64,000 bases of DNA from Rhizobiaceae bacterium (GTDB lineage: Bacteria > Pseudomonadota > Alphaproteobacteria > Rhizobiales > Rhizobiaceae). Under the pieces are notes generated by a model. That model saw nothing but the letters and a program-made list of their open reading frames with translations, searched no databases and was not told the DNA's origin. This document shows positions 43,696-54,883 of the stretch, piece after piece. The stretch is from positions 62,001-126,000 of the forward strand of contig JANQMU010000015.1 of assembly GCA_028279875.1 (NCBI GenBank), read 5' to 3'. Positions within the stretch are counted from its first letter, which is position 1. Each line of letters begins with the position of its first letter. The position numbers were made by a program, and so were the translations under genes.

Positions 43696-44714
43696 CTCCT
43701 GTCGAACCGGTACGGGTGGCCTGCATGGGTGCCGGCTATTTCGGCCAGTTTCACTACGACGCCTGGAAGCGGATCGATGCAGTCCAACTGGTGGCGGCCG
43801 TGGACCGTGATCTGAGCAAGGCCGAGGCGACGGGACTGCCGGCCTACGGGACCTTGCAGCCGGTTCTCGATGACCTGAAACCGGATCTGCTGGACATCAT
43901 CACGCCGCCGCCCACGCATCTGGCGACCATCCGCGAGGCGATTGACCATGGCGTCCGCGCGATCATCTGCCAGAAGCCGTTTTGCGCCGGCCTTGATGAA
44001 GCAAAACAGGCAGTGGCGCTTGCCGAGGCGGCAGGCGCGGCACTGGTCGTGCACGAGAATTACCGGTTTCAGCCCTGGTATCGCGTCATCAAAAGCGAGA
44101 TCGAAAACGGCCGCATCGGCGCGCTGCTGCAGTTCACATTCCGGCTGCGCACCGGTGACGGGCAGGGACCGGACGCCTATCTGGACCGGCAGCCCTATTT
44201 CCAGACCATGCCGCGGCTGCTGATTCACGAAACCGGCGTGCACTGGGTCGACGTATTCCGCTTCATTGCGGGTGATCCGCAAACCGTCTACGGTGATCTG
44301 CGAAAACTCAATCCGGCGATCGCCGGTGAGGATGCCGGCACTTTCATATTCGGGTATGACAACGGCATGCGCGCGATGTTTGACGGAAACCGGCTCTTGG
44401 ACCACGCTGCTGAAAACCACCGAACGACCCTTGGGGAGGCCGTTATCGAGGGAACGCGCGGCACATTGAACCTTTACGGTGACGGATCCGTTGATTTCAG
44501 GCCATTTGGCGGGGTCGAAGCCGAAACCGTGCTCGCCGCGAAGTCCTATGCCGGTTTCTCCGGCGACAGCGTCCATGCCCTGCAAAACCATGTCATAGAA
44601 GGGCTGACACTGGGCGCGCCCCTGGAGAACCAGGCAGCGGATTATCTGCGCAATCTGGAGATCGTCGAAGCCATTTATCTGTCCAATGAGAGGTCGGAGC
44701 GGATCAACGTATAA
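43692..44714 (+). CDS. Gfo/Idh/MocA-family NAD(P)-dependent oxidoreductase
   Basis: Encodes 340 residues. Rossmann motif ACMGAGYFGQFHYDAW at the N-terminus; the usual EKP catalytic-lysine motif appears as IICQKPFCAGLDEA (Gln for Glu). ENYRFQPWYRVIKSEI and LLIHETGVHWVDVFRFIAGD are family blocks carrying the substrate histidines. Oxidises a sugar, sugar acid or lactone; exact substrate unknown. Middle gene of the operon with the dehydrogenase and GntR regulator. Confidence 0.87.
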   Translation: MTPVEPVRVACMGAGYFGQFHYDAWKRIDAVQLVAAVDRDLSKAEATGLPAYGTLQPVLDDLKPDLLDIITPPPTHLATIREAIDHGVRAIICQKPFCAGLDEAKQAVALAEAAGAALVVHENYRFQPWYRVIKSEIENGRIGALLQFTFRLRTGDGQGPDAYLDRQPYFQTMPRLLIHETGVHWVDVFRFIAGDPQTVYGDLRKLNPAIAGEDAGTFIFGYDNGMRAMFDGNRLLDHAAENHRTTLGEAVIEGTRGTLNLYGDGSVDFRPFGGVEAETVLAAKSYAGFSGDSVHALQNHVIEGLTLGAPLENQAADYLRNLEIVEAIYLSNERSERINV

Positions 44715-44716
44715 AT

Positions 44717-45415
44717 ATGCAGCATGAGACCACGCAAACAGAGACGCTCGGGCCCAAACCCCGGTCGCAGACCCAGCGCGCCGCCGCCGAACTGCGGCGC
44801 ATGATCGTGTCGAACGAACTGCCTGCCGGGTCGAACTATTTGGAAACGGAACTGGCCGATATGCTGGATATGTCGCGCACGCCGGTGCGCGAGGCGACCC
44901 TCATGCTCGAAGCGCAGGGCCTTCTGGAAGTGCGGCCGCGGCGCGGCGTCCGGATTTTGTCCATTTCTCCCGATGATATGGAGGAAATCTACCAGATCCT
45001 CACCGAACTCGAATGTCTGGCCGCCGAAAGGGTCGCTGCGTCCGGCGCCAGCGCCGCCGACCTGGCGCTGCTGCATGAGGCGGCCGACCGCATGGAGGCC
45101 TCGCTGAAGGACGATGACCGGGAGGCCTGGGCCGCCGCAGATGAGGATTTCCACGCCCGCCTGGTCGATCTCGCCGGCAGCGCGCGCCTGAAATCGATCA
45201 TCTCGACCTATAATGATCAGGTCCGCCGGGCGCGGGCGCTGACCCTCTATATCCGGCCGCTCCCGACCAAATCCAACGAGGACCACAGGGCGCTGATCAG
45301 TGCGCTGGAAAAGGGCGACGTGCAGCTTGCCAGACAACTGCACCGCGAGCACCGTATCGCTGCCAAGACACTGATGATCTCACTGCTACGAAAACACGGG
45401 TTTCACCAGGTCTGA
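44717..45415 (+). CDS. GntR-family regulator, FadR/FCD subfamily
   Basis: Encodes 232 residues. Winged helix at ~17-80 (AELRRMIVSNELPAGSNYLE, DMLDMSRTPVREATLMLEAQ). FCD domain ~95-220 with metal/ligand residues in DEDFHARLVDLAGS, EDHRALISALEKGD and LHREHRIAAK (D-H...H...H pattern). Such domains bind carboxylates with a metal. Lying 2 nt after the oxidoreductase gene, it probably governs both arms of the acid-sugar locus through the ATGCAT sites at 42501-42546. Confidence 0.9.
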   Translation: MQHETTQTETLGPKPRSQTQRAAAELRRMIVSNELPAGSNYLETELADMLDMSRTPVREATLMLEAQGLLEVRPRRGVRILSISPDDMEEIYQILTELECLAAERVAASGASAADLALLHEAADRMEASLKDDDREAWAAADEDFHARLVDLAGSARLKSIISTYNDQVRRARALTLYIRPLPTKSNEDHRALISALEKGDVQLARQLHREHRIAAKTLMISLLRKHGFHQV

Positions 45416-45427
45416 ACCGCAACATAT

Positions 45428-47473
<2,046 letters not shown>

Positions 47474-47492
47474 TCATCAAGGATAAGGCATT

Positions 47493-47545
47493 GGTACGGG
47501 CTCCACGGGCCGCTGTCCATCATGTGCGACGACGTTGCCCGTACC
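47493..47545 (-). repeat. Inverted repeat between DUF992 gene and fadH
   Basis: Perfect 9-bp arms GGTACGGGC (47493-47501) and GCCCGTACC (47537-47545) with a 35-nt loop. It lies in the 121-bp gap; it could end the DUF992 transcript, fold in the fadH leader, or bind a regulator. Confidence 0.4.
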
Positions 47546-47582
47546 GGAGACAGCCGCCGTCGCACCAAAGCATGACTGGTTC

Positions 47583-48125
47583 CTAGCGCGATGCCGAGGC
47601 GCTGTGCAGGGTCAGGGCGCCGATACCGGCCGCGGCGTTGAGACCGACACTGCCGCTGACGCTGACGGGAACCAGATTGATGTTGTTTTTCAGATTTCCG
47701 ACGAGAACATTGGCGCCGATACCGACACCGACGCTAGCCGATGCGGTGACGCCGACATAGGTTCCGTCGAGCCGGCCGCCCGGCACCTGGAAGCTTGGCG
47801 CATAAACGGCCCAGAGCAGCGTTTCGCGCTTTGTGAAGCCGATATCGGCGCCAACCTTGGTGATCGAACCGTCATAGAATTCGTACAGATCACCGCCGCG
47901 GGCATTTTCGAAGGTGCAGCTCAAATCCGTCGACGAACCGATGATGTAGCCGAAACCACCCTGGCTCTGGCAGGCGAGCAGCCCGACCTTGGTAAAATGC
48001 TTCTTGGCGACCGGCTGGACCGGTGCCGGCGGCCGCGGCGTGTCGGCGGCCTGTCCGGGCGCGAATGAAGCAAGGGTGGTTGCAGCGGCAAGGCCGGCAG
48101 CGGCGATCAGTGATCCAAATTTCAT
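47583..48125 (-). CDS. Secreted DUF992-domain protein
   Basis: Encodes 180 residues from the ATG at 48125 behind AAGGAGAAAATC. Signal peptide MKFGSLIAAAGLAAATTLAS, cleavage near GQA-ADTPR. DUF992 features: VGLLACQSQGGFGYIIGSS, TDLSCTFENARG and the glycine-rich C-terminus (VGVTASASVGVGIGANVLVG). DUF992 proteins are common small periplasmic proteins of Hyphomicrobiales with no known function; the two cysteines could form a disulfide. Confidence 0.88.
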   Translation of the reverse strand: MKFGSLIAAAGLAAATTLASFAPGQAADTPRPPAPVQPVAKKHFTKVGLLACQSQGGFGYIIGSSTDLSCTFENARGGDLYEFYDGSITKVGADIGFTKRETLLWAVYAPSFQVPGGRLDGTYVGVTASASVGVGIGANVLVGNLKNNINLVPVSVSGSVGLNAAAGIGALTLHSASASR

Positions 48126-48440
48126 GATTTTCTCCTTGAGGGATCGTGGGGCCGCCTGGGAGGGGACGGACCGGACGAATAACGGGGTGTCTTCGCAGCA
48201 CAAATGCGCCGATATTGTGTCGGACGTTCGCCATGGCCCAGTTGTTTGCATTCAAAAACGCGGTGCGGCCCCTGTGCAACATCACAACCCGCCATGCCGG
48301 CGAGTGATCCGCCGCAATGACGGTCCTGAATTTGATCTTGATCGGACCTTCGGGCGGCGGATAAGCTGGCGCACCGGCGATGATTTGTGTGCGGCAGTTG
48401 CGTCAACGCCGGCGTCGGCAACCAGCGAGGGGCCTGATCG
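48126..48440. other. Divergent intergenic region upstream of the DUF992 and glutamate-synthase-like genes
   Basis: 315 bp with no supported gene. A weak CACAA...TTGTG symmetry occurs near 48201-48221. Promoters for both directions are expected here; I cannot place them with confidence. GAGGGG at 48428-48433 is the ribosome binding site of the plus-strand gene. Confidence 0.4.
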
Positions 48441-50018
48441 ATGATGCGAACAGTATTCTATGTGACTTCGGTGGTCGCCTTCATTGCGGTTGTCCTGCTG
48501 ATGTCTGCCTGGCCGTCATTATGGTGGCTGCTGGTGATTGTTATCGCGTTCATCCTTCTCGGGCTCTACGATATCCACTGGGCCTCGCACAATGTGCTGC
48601 GCAACTATCCGGTGATCGGCCACCTTCGCTATGCGATGGAGTTCATCAGTCCGGAAATACGTCAGTATTTCATCGAGACCAATGAAAGCGGAAAGCCCTA
48701 CAACCGGCTGCAGCGAGAACTGGTTGCGGCCCGGGCCTCCGGAACGGTGGACACGCAGCCATTCGGCACCCAGGCCGATCTGATGGAAACCGGCTTCATC
48801 CGTGGTAGCCATTCGCTGGCCCCAAAGAAAGTCGATCGGGCCCTGGCGCGGATCACGGTGGGCGGCCCCGATTGCCAAAAACCCTATTCGGCATCGCGCC
48901 TGAACATATCCGCCATGAGTTTCGGAGCCCTGAGCCCCACCGCCATTCACGCGCTCAATGCCGGCGCACGGCGCGGCGATTTCGCCCACAATACCGGGGA
49001 AGGGGGCTTGAGCCCCTATCATCTTGCCGGTGGCGGCGACATCATCTTCCAGATCGGCACGGGCTATTTCGGCTGCCGCACGGCCGACGGCCATTTCGAC
49101 GAGGAAAAATTCGTAAAGATCGCCGAGCGCGACGTTGTCAAAATGATCGAAATCAAATTGTCGCAGGGCGCGAAACCGGCCCATGGCGGCGTCCTCCCGG
49201 CGGCCAAGGTCGATGAGGAGATCGCACGGATTCGCGGCGTTCCGATGGGGCAGGATGTCATTTCACCACCGGCGCACACGACTTTCGAAACACCGGAGGG
49301 ATTGATCAACTGGGTGGCAAGGCTCCGTGAGCTCAGCGGCGGCAAACCGATCGGCTTCAAACTGTGCGTCGGCCGTCGCCATGAATTCATGGGCATCGTC
49401 AAGGCGATGCTGGAGACCGGCATCACGCCGGACTTCATCACGGTAGATGGCGCCGAGGGCGGCACCGGCGCCGCACCGCCGGAATTCACCAACAAGCTGG
49501 GCGTGCCGCTCAACGAAGCGCTGGCCTTCGTCCACTCCTGCCTAATCGGTGCGGGCTTGCGCGACAAGCTTCGGGTGATCTCCAGCGCCAAGATCGTGAC
49601 CGGCTTCGACATGGTCGAGAAGATCGCGCTGGGCGCCGACATGTGCAACATGGCGCGCCCGATGCTTTTTGCGCTGGGATGCATTCAGGCGGTGCGCTGC
49701 AACACCAATACCTGCCCAACCGGCATCGCGACGCAGGATAGGCGCCGCTCCGAGGCCGTGGACGTTGCATTGCGGCAAAAGCGTGTGGCCCAGTTCCATG
49801 AGGCGACGATCGAGAGTTTTCTTGATCTCGTGGGAGCGATGGGACTGGATTCGCCGGAAAAGCTGACGCCATCCCATATCCATCAGCGTGTGGCCGATGA
49901 AACGGAGCTCTCCTATGCCAATATCCAGGAATATCTGGACGCCGGCGAGTTGCTGACCGACACGATTCGTCCGGCCTACAAAAGCCATTGGGAAAAAGCG
50001 TCGGCCAAGGCCTTTTGA
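48441..50018 (+). CDS. Membrane-anchored FMN-binding glutamate-synthase-like protein
   Basis: Encodes 525 residues. Two N-terminal hydrophobic helices (VFYVTSVVAFIAVVLLMSAW, LWWLLVIVIAFILLGLY) anchor a GltB central/FMN domain: SRLNISAMSFGALSPTAIHA, THNTGEGGLSPYHL-like FAHNTGEGGLSPYH, IEIKLSQGAKPAHGGVLP, DFITVDGAEGGTGAAPPEF and a C-x5-C-x4-C Fe-S motif (GCIQAVRCNTNTCPTGIATQ). It lacks the glutaminase and GXGXG domains of true glutamate synthase. The reaction of these stand-alone proteins is not established; an FMN/Fe-S redox role at the membrane is likely. Confidence 0.87.
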   Translation: MMRTVFYVTSVVAFIAVVLLMSAWPSLWWLLVIVIAFILLGLYDIHWASHNVLRNYPVIGHLRYAMEFISPEIRQYFIETNESGKPYNRLQRELVAARASGTVDTQPFGTQADLMETGFIRGSHSLAPKKVDRALARITVGGPDCQKPYSASRLNISAMSFGALSPTAIHALNAGARRGDFAHNTGEGGLSPYHLAGGGDIIFQIGTGYFGCRTADGHFDEEKFVKIAERDVVKMIEIKLSQGAKPAHGGVLPAAKVDEEIARIRGVPMGQDVISPPAHTTFETPEGLINWVARLRELSGGKPIGFKLCVGRRHEFMGIVKAMLETGITPDFITVDGAEGGTGAAPPEFTNKLGVPLNEALAFVHSCLIGAGLRDKLRVISSAKIVTGFDMVEKIALGADMCNMARPMLFALGCIQAVRCNTNTCPTGIATQDRRRSEAVDVALRQKRVAQFHEATIESFLDLVGAMGLDSPEKLTPSHIHQRVADETELSYANIQEYLDAGELLTDTIRPAYKSHWEKASAKAF

Positions 50019-50110
50019 TCAGCAGCCGTTCTTTTTTGCTTTTCGTCTATAAAATCAGAAGCTTAAGATGAAAACATGATTCAATTTGTGTCCATCTCGC
50101 TTCAAAGATG

Positions 50111-51400
50111 TCAAGCCTTTTCCGGCACGTCCGACATGTCGTAGGCGCGGTAGGCAAGGACCGCTGCCGTTCCGTTGATCAGTGCCAGGATCAGGATCGC
50201 CCATACGACATGCTGCAAATGGGCGACGGTTGCCAGAACCATCGACAGGCCAACGCCGATGATTCGCACCATGACCTTGGAGACACCAAGACCGATCACC
50301 CGGTATCGTTTCGGCGCCACGTCAATGAAATAGAGTGATCTGGCGGTGGTTACACCCTTGACCGCGACCGTCACGATGAAAAGCGCAATGGCATGACTGT
50401 AGGGACTGCTGACGACCGGCATGAAGTGATTTGAAAAGAGAAACGTGCCCGCCACGGCCGCCATGGCGGCGCCGGCGATCATCACGGTCCGGGTAGAAAG
50501 GTGCGCGACAGACTGCCAGAGCGGACCAGCGACAAAAAGGGCGAGAGCCGATGATACCACCAGTGCTGTCAGGCCCTTCGGAGAAGTGTTGTGGGAGAGA
50601 GCCGCAAGAATGGCATAAAACGGGATCGACATTTCGACCGTCAGCAGCGCAATGCGCACCACGAGATATCTGCGAAACCAGCTCATCCCGATCAGCAATT
50701 CGAAATTGCTGAAAATCTGGCGCATGTGATTTGCCAGGGAAAATCGCTTTTTGGTCTGACTGGGGGCGGTCTCGTCATTGCTGGCCGATGTCGAATATTC
50801 GCGAACCAGCATCAGCACCGCGCTGGCGGTCAGAAAGGACAGGATCCCGATCGACACGATGACCGCATGCCGCGTAAATGGCGGCGAATCATGAAAGAGT
50901 TGGTGCGCTGTCACCACCAGCGCCGCGGTTCCGGCACCGCCCAGCGTCATGACGCTGTAGAGAAGCCGGTTGCGGGATTCCGATTGCAGCACGTCGCCGT
51001 AAAGATCGGTATTCAAAATGCTCTGATATTCGCCGGCCAGCCCGATGAGCGCAATGGTCGAGACAAATGCCAGTGTGACCATAAGGGGCGTCCCGAAGGC
51101 CGCCGCCGCCAGGGCCGTGAAAAAGCACAGGGCCACGACGACATCAGTTGCCGCGAGATCGATCTTCTTGCTCGGTCTGCTGGCGGCAACCGGTGTGCCG
51201 AAAAGAGCCGTGATCAGACAGGCCGACTGGCGCAGCGTGACAAGCAGTCCGGCGAGGATGACGGGCAGATCAAGCGAAATCGCCAGGTAGGAAACCACGA
51301 CAGACGGATTGGCCATGGTCCAGGCCATGGTGTTGAACGTTCCTTGTCCGCGAAGGACAGACAGGTTTCTCTTTTCAATGCTGCGGTCATCAATAGTCAT
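50111..51400 (-). CDS. MFS-type membrane protein, paralogue 1 of a tandem pair
   Basis: Encodes 429 residues with about eleven to twelve helices. No Shine-Dalgarno sequence precedes the ATG at 51400. The N-terminus SIEKRNLSVLRGQGTFNTMA and the helix 1-2 segment SVVVSYLAISLDLPVILAGL match the neighbouring gene closely. An acidic/polar loop between helices 6 and 7 (STSASNDETAPSQTKKRF) divides two six-helix halves. Charged loop motif A of classical MFS is degenerate. Substrate unknown. Confidence 0.82.
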   Translation of the reverse strand: MTIDDRSIEKRNLSVLRGQGTFNTMAWTMANPSVVVSYLAISLDLPVILAGLLVTLRQSACLITALFGTPVAASRPSKKIDLAATDVVVALCFFTALAAAAFGTPLMVTLAFVSTIALIGLAGEYQSILNTDLYGDVLQSESRNRLLYSVMTLGGAGTAALVVTAHQLFHDSPPFTRHAVIVSIGILSFLTASAVLMLVREYSTSASNDETAPSQTKKRFSLANHMRQIFSNFELLIGMSWFRRYLVVRIALLTVEMSIPFYAILAALSHNTSPKGLTALVVSSALALFVAGPLWQSVAHLSTRTVMIAGAAMAAVAGTFLFSNHFMPVVSSPYSHAIALFIVTVAVKGVTTARSLYFIDVAPKRYRVIGLGVSKVMVRIIGVGLSMVLATVAHLQHVVWAILILALINGTAAVLAYRAYDMSDVPEKA

Positions 51401-51493
51401 AATTGCAAGTTCAATTCACACGTAACGCCAATAAATCTTGCGCTTCTGGTCAGTATAAAAGATACACTTTGGCAGACAGTGTTGAAAAACCGG

Positions 51494-52795
51494 TTAATTT
51501 TGCGTTTCTTCCGCTGGTTCTCCGGAACTCTGCGCAGACACGGTAAATGCCAGAACGGCCGCCAGAATATTGACGCCGGAAAGCGCGACGATCGCCCATG
51601 TCACATGTTGCGAATGAGCCAACGCGGCCATCACCGTGGCAAGGGCGATGCCGGATATTCTCACAATGCTCTTCGAAATCGCCTGTCCGCGAATGCGGTA
51701 TGGTTTGGGTGCGATATCCATATAGTGAAGATAGCGGGCCGTCTGCACGCCCTGGACAGCGACGGTGACGCAAAAAAGAGCGGCCGCGTGCAGGAAGATC
51801 GAATCGGTAAACTGGAGGTAGTGATTGAGGACAAGCGCGAAGCCGCTTGCCGCCGCCAAAAGGGCACCCAACAGCATGACCAACCGGTTCGACACTTCGC
51901 TGACCACCCGCCAAAGCGGCGCGGCCACAACCAGCGCGGCCGCGGACGAGATCACAAGGGCCATCAGCCCTCTATGCGATGTCCCATGCGCCAAAGCAGC
52001 CAGTATCGAAAAAAAGGGGATCGACAGTTCGATGGTTTGCAGCGCCAGCCTGATGACCATGAAACGGCGAAACCAGGGCATGCCCGCCAACTCGACGACA
52101 TTCCTCCAGAATTTCAGCAGAGGGTTTGCCTGGCGTTTCGCCGGTTTTCGCGGCTCGGCATCTGACGGCGCATCGGGCGTTTGCCTGTTAAGTTCCCGGA
52201 CCAGCAGCATGGCGGCGGCTGACAGGCAAAAACAGCCAATCGCGATCCAGACGATCATCGAATGCCGGGCAGCCAATGGAGCGTCCTGCATGAGCTGATC
52301 TGCAAACCAGGCCAGGACAATGGTCCCGACGCCGCCAATGGTCATGGCGGTGTACATAAGACGCATCCGGTATTGGGAACCGAGAACGTCGGCCATGAAA
52401 TCGTAGTTCAGCAGGCTTTGATACTCCTCGGTGAAGCCGACAAAGGCAATCACCAGGACAAAGACGATGGTGACCACCAATGGTGAACCGGCTGCAACCG
52501 CCGCCAATGCAAGAACAAGACAGAGCGCAAGGACGAAATCCGTCGTCGCCAGATTACGCTTTCTGTTGCGCCGAGAGGCCGCCAGTTCCGATCCGAACAA
52601 GGCCGCCACCAGATTCGCCGCGCGGCGTGTCGTTACCAGCATTCCCGCGAGGAAAACCGGAACATCAAGCGAAATCGCCAGATAGATCAGCACAACGGAG
52701 GGGCTGGCCAGTGTCCAGCCGATCGTGGCAAGGCTTCCCTGCCCGTAGAGAATCGAGAGGTTTCTTTTCTCAGTCCTGTCGGCAGGGGCCGTCAA
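51494..52795 (-). CDS. MFS-type membrane protein, paralogue 2 of a tandem pair
   Basis: Encodes 433 residues from a TTG at 52795, chosen because the resulting N-terminus (MTAPADRTEKRNLSILYGQG) aligns without gaps to paralogue 1. By eye about half the residues are identical: SVVLIYLAISLDVPVFLAGM, GFTEEYQSLLNYD, GMPWFRRFMVIRLALQTIEL, AALAHGTSHRGLMALVISSA. Transcribed first of the pair, 93 nt before paralogue 1. Tandem duplication is evident; the two could be redundant or form a heteromer. Confidence 0.82.
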   Translation of the reverse strand: MTAPADRTEKRNLSILYGQGSLATIGWTLASPSVVLIYLAISLDVPVFLAGMLVTTRRAANLVAALFGSELAASRRNRKRNLATTDFVLALCLVLALAAVAAGSPLVVTIVFVLVIAFVGFTEEYQSLLNYDFMADVLGSQYRMRLMYTAMTIGGVGTIVLAWFADQLMQDAPLAARHSMIVWIAIGCFCLSAAAMLLVRELNRQTPDAPSDAEPRKPAKRQANPLLKFWRNVVELAGMPWFRRFMVIRLALQTIELSIPFFSILAALAHGTSHRGLMALVISSAAALVVAAPLWRVVSEVSNRLVMLLGALLAAASGFALVLNHYLQFTDSIFLHAAALFCVTVAVQGVQTARYLHYMDIAPKPYRIRGQAISKSIVRISGIALATVMAALAHSQHVTWAIVALSGVNILAAVLAFTVSAQSSGEPAEETQN

Positions 52796-52837
52796 GGAAA
52801 GCGGGCCTGTTGTGCCGGCCGGATTGTGGGCTCCATG

Positions 52838-53800
52838 TCAGTCTCTTGGCCAGGGCGTTTCCGGAACCGGCGTCAGCGGCGCACCGTTTTCAAACCAGTT
52901 GACCAGATTGTCGACCTTGAGCTGGCCCATCGCATTGCGGGTGTGAACGGATGCCGAACCCACATGCGGCAGCAGCACCACATGATCCATCACCATCAGT
53001 TCTTCAGGGACATGCGGCTCGTTTTCAAACACATCAAGGCCGGCCGAGCGGATGGTTCCGTTCCGGAGCGCCTCGATCAGCGCCGTTTCGTCGACGGTCG
53101 ACCCACGTCCGATATTGATGAGGACCCCGTCGCTGCCAAGCGCCCGCAATATCGTGGCGTCGATAATATGATGGGTTGCCGGCCCGCCGGGGGCAACACA
53201 CATCAGGATGTCGCTCTGCTCCGCCAATGCTAAAAGGGAGGGGCAATAGGCATAGGAAATGTCGGTCCGGCGCGTTCTGTTGTGGTATGCGATATCCATT
53301 CCCATGGCCTCGGCGCGCCGCGCAATCGCTTCGCCGATCCGCCCGAGACCGAATATGCCCAGCCGCTTGTTTCGCAACGTACCGGGTGACAGCGGATAGG
53401 CCGATTTCCAGTTTCCGGCGCGAAGCCACCGTTCCGCGGCCGAAAGCTCCCGCACGGTCATGATCATCAAACCGATGGCGGTATCGGCGACTTCCTCGGT
53501 CAGCACATCGGGCGTGTTGGTCACCACGACTTTTTCCGCTGCCGCGGCAGATGCATCGATGTTGTCATAGCCGACACCGAAATTGGCGATGATTTCAAGA
53601 TTTGGAAAACGACGGATGAACGGGCCGTCAATCGGCGTATGTCCGCCGCAGGCGAGACCGCGGATATTGGCCCCGTAACTCTCCAGCCATTGGCCGTGAT
53701 CTTCGATCTCCCAATACCGGTGAAGCCGAAACCTCCGGGAAAGCTCCTCCTGGACTTGGGCAGGCTGTCGGTCCGTCATAAGCAGTTCGATATCGGGCAT
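52838..53800 (-). CDS. D-isomer-specific 2-hydroxyacid dehydrogenase
   Basis: Encodes 320 residues. NAD(P) motif GLGRIG at 151-156 with R/T residues after the second strand (AYHNRTRRTD), favouring NADPH. Catalytic triad R232 (INIGRGSTVDE), E261 (FENEPHVPEEL) and H279 (LLPHVGSAS). The GHTPIDGPFIRRFPNLEI N-terminal lobe is GHRA/hydroxypyruvate-reductase-like. Likely reduces glyoxylate, hydroxypyruvate or a related 2-oxoacid. Separated by 42 nt from the MFS pair downstream and may be transcribed with it. Confidence 0.9.
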   Translation of the reverse strand: MPDIELLMTDRQPAQVQEELSRRFRLHRYWEIEDHGQWLESYGANIRGLACGGHTPIDGPFIRRFPNLEIIANFGVGYDNIDASAAAAEKVVVTNTPDVLTEEVADTAIGLMIMTVRELSAAERWLRAGNWKSAYPLSPGTLRNKRLGIFGLGRIGEAIARRAEAMGMDIAYHNRTRRTDISYAYCPSLLALAEQSDILMCVAPGGPATHHIIDATILRALGSDGVLINIGRGSTVDETALIEALRNGTIRSAGLDVFENEPHVPEELMVMDHVVLLPHVGSASVHTRNAMGQLKVDNLVNWFENGAPLTPVPETPWPRD

Positions 53801-53926
53801 GGGAAGCTCTTCAGTGTGATGGGTGATCGATCGGCATGTTTATAGAGCAGCGACGGCCACCGCGAAACAGGTCCGGTGCCAATCAACGCCCGATGTCGAT
53901 AGATGTTTCCGCGACGGCGAGCCGCG

Positions 53927-54883
53927 TCAGCCGATCTGCTGCTGGATGCCTTCCGAATTCGGGGAGTGACCGAAGTAGTGGCGGTAGCTTTTTGAGAAAT
54001 TCGAAGTCGAACCAAAGCCGCAGGCAAGGGAAACCTCCGTCACCGACATATCCGTCTGCAACAGCAGATTGCGCGCCCTGTCGAGGCGGATCTCGGCATA
54101 GACCCTGGCCGGCGACTTGCCGACAAAACGATTGAACAAGCGCTGGAGCTGCCGCACGGTGATGCCGAGTTCATCGGCGATCTCGGTGGTTCTCACCCGG
54201 TCCTCGACATGGCTTTCCATGATCCGGAAAGCGCGGATGATCTTGTGGTTGCGCATGCCGAACCGGGCGCTGAAGGACAATCTTTGCTCCGACAGGCCGG
54301 ACCGAACGGAATTGTAGACCATCTGATCGGCGATTTGTCCGGCCAACTCATGGCCGTGTTCGTCCGATATGAGGTGCAGCATGAGGTCGGCGGCGGCCGG
54401 ACCGCCCGATGCCGACAAAACGCTCTCATCAGAAACATAGACCGACCGTCTAAGGCGGACGGACGGAAACTCCTCCGACAGGATGTCGTGATAGGCCCAG
54501 TGGATGGCACAGGACTTGCCGGACAGCAGCCCGGCCTTGGCCAGAATATAGGAGGCGGAGCACACAGCACCCAGCCGCACGCCATGGCGGGCCTGCCGCC
54601 GGACGAAGTCAATCAGCGCGGTCGACGCATGTTGTTTCACATTGGTCCCGGAGACCAGGAACAGCCGGTCTCCGCTCTCCAGCGGGTCAAAGCCTCGATC
54701 GACAAGGATGGTAGTGCCGGTCGAGCAGTTCTGGCTGCGCCCGTTCTCCGATATCAGCGTCCAGCGATAAAGTTCCCGGCCGGACAACAGATTGGCCAGC
54801 CTGAGCGGTTCGATCGCGCAGGAAAATGCCAGATGGGTGAAGTCTGGAACCAGCAGGAAATGATAATGGTCCGGTTCGTGCAC
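53927..54883 (-). CDS. GlxA-family (DJ-1/PfpI plus AraC) transcriptional regulator
   Basis: Encodes 318 residues from a GTG start behind GGGGAA. Residues ~5-195 are a class-I-glutamine-amidotransferase-like DJ-1 domain (FLLVPDFTHLAFSCAIEPLR, GVRLGAVCSASYILAKAGLL with the nucleophile-elbow cysteine kept). Residues ~215-315 are AraC double helix-turn-helix (TTEIADELGITVRQLQRLFN, SVTEVSLACGFGSTSNFSKS). This subgroup includes GbdR, CdhR and ArgR-type regulators of betaine, carnitine and amino-acid catabolism, which fits the divergent catabolic cluster and the MttB gene nearby. Confidence 0.9.
   Translation of the reverse strand: MHEPDHYHFLLVPDFTHLAFSCAIEPLRLANLLSGRELYRWTLISENGRSQNCSTGTTILVDRGFDPLESGDRLFLVSGTNVKQHASTALIDFVRRQARHGVRLGAVCSASYILAKAGLLSGKSCAIHWAYHDILSEEFPSVRLRRSVYVSDESVLSASGGPAAADLMLHLISDEHGHELAGQIADQMVYNSVRSGLSEQRLSFSARFGMRNHKIIRAFRIMESHVEDRVRTTEIADELGITVRQLQRLFNRFVGKSPARVYAEIRLDRARNLLLQTDMSVTEVSLACGFGSTSNFSKSYRHYFGHSPNSEGIQQQIG

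Noticed and set aside
50591..52165. A 524-codon plus-strand frame
   Set aside because: Runs antisense across two MFS genes and the gap between them; composition is that of a shadow frame.
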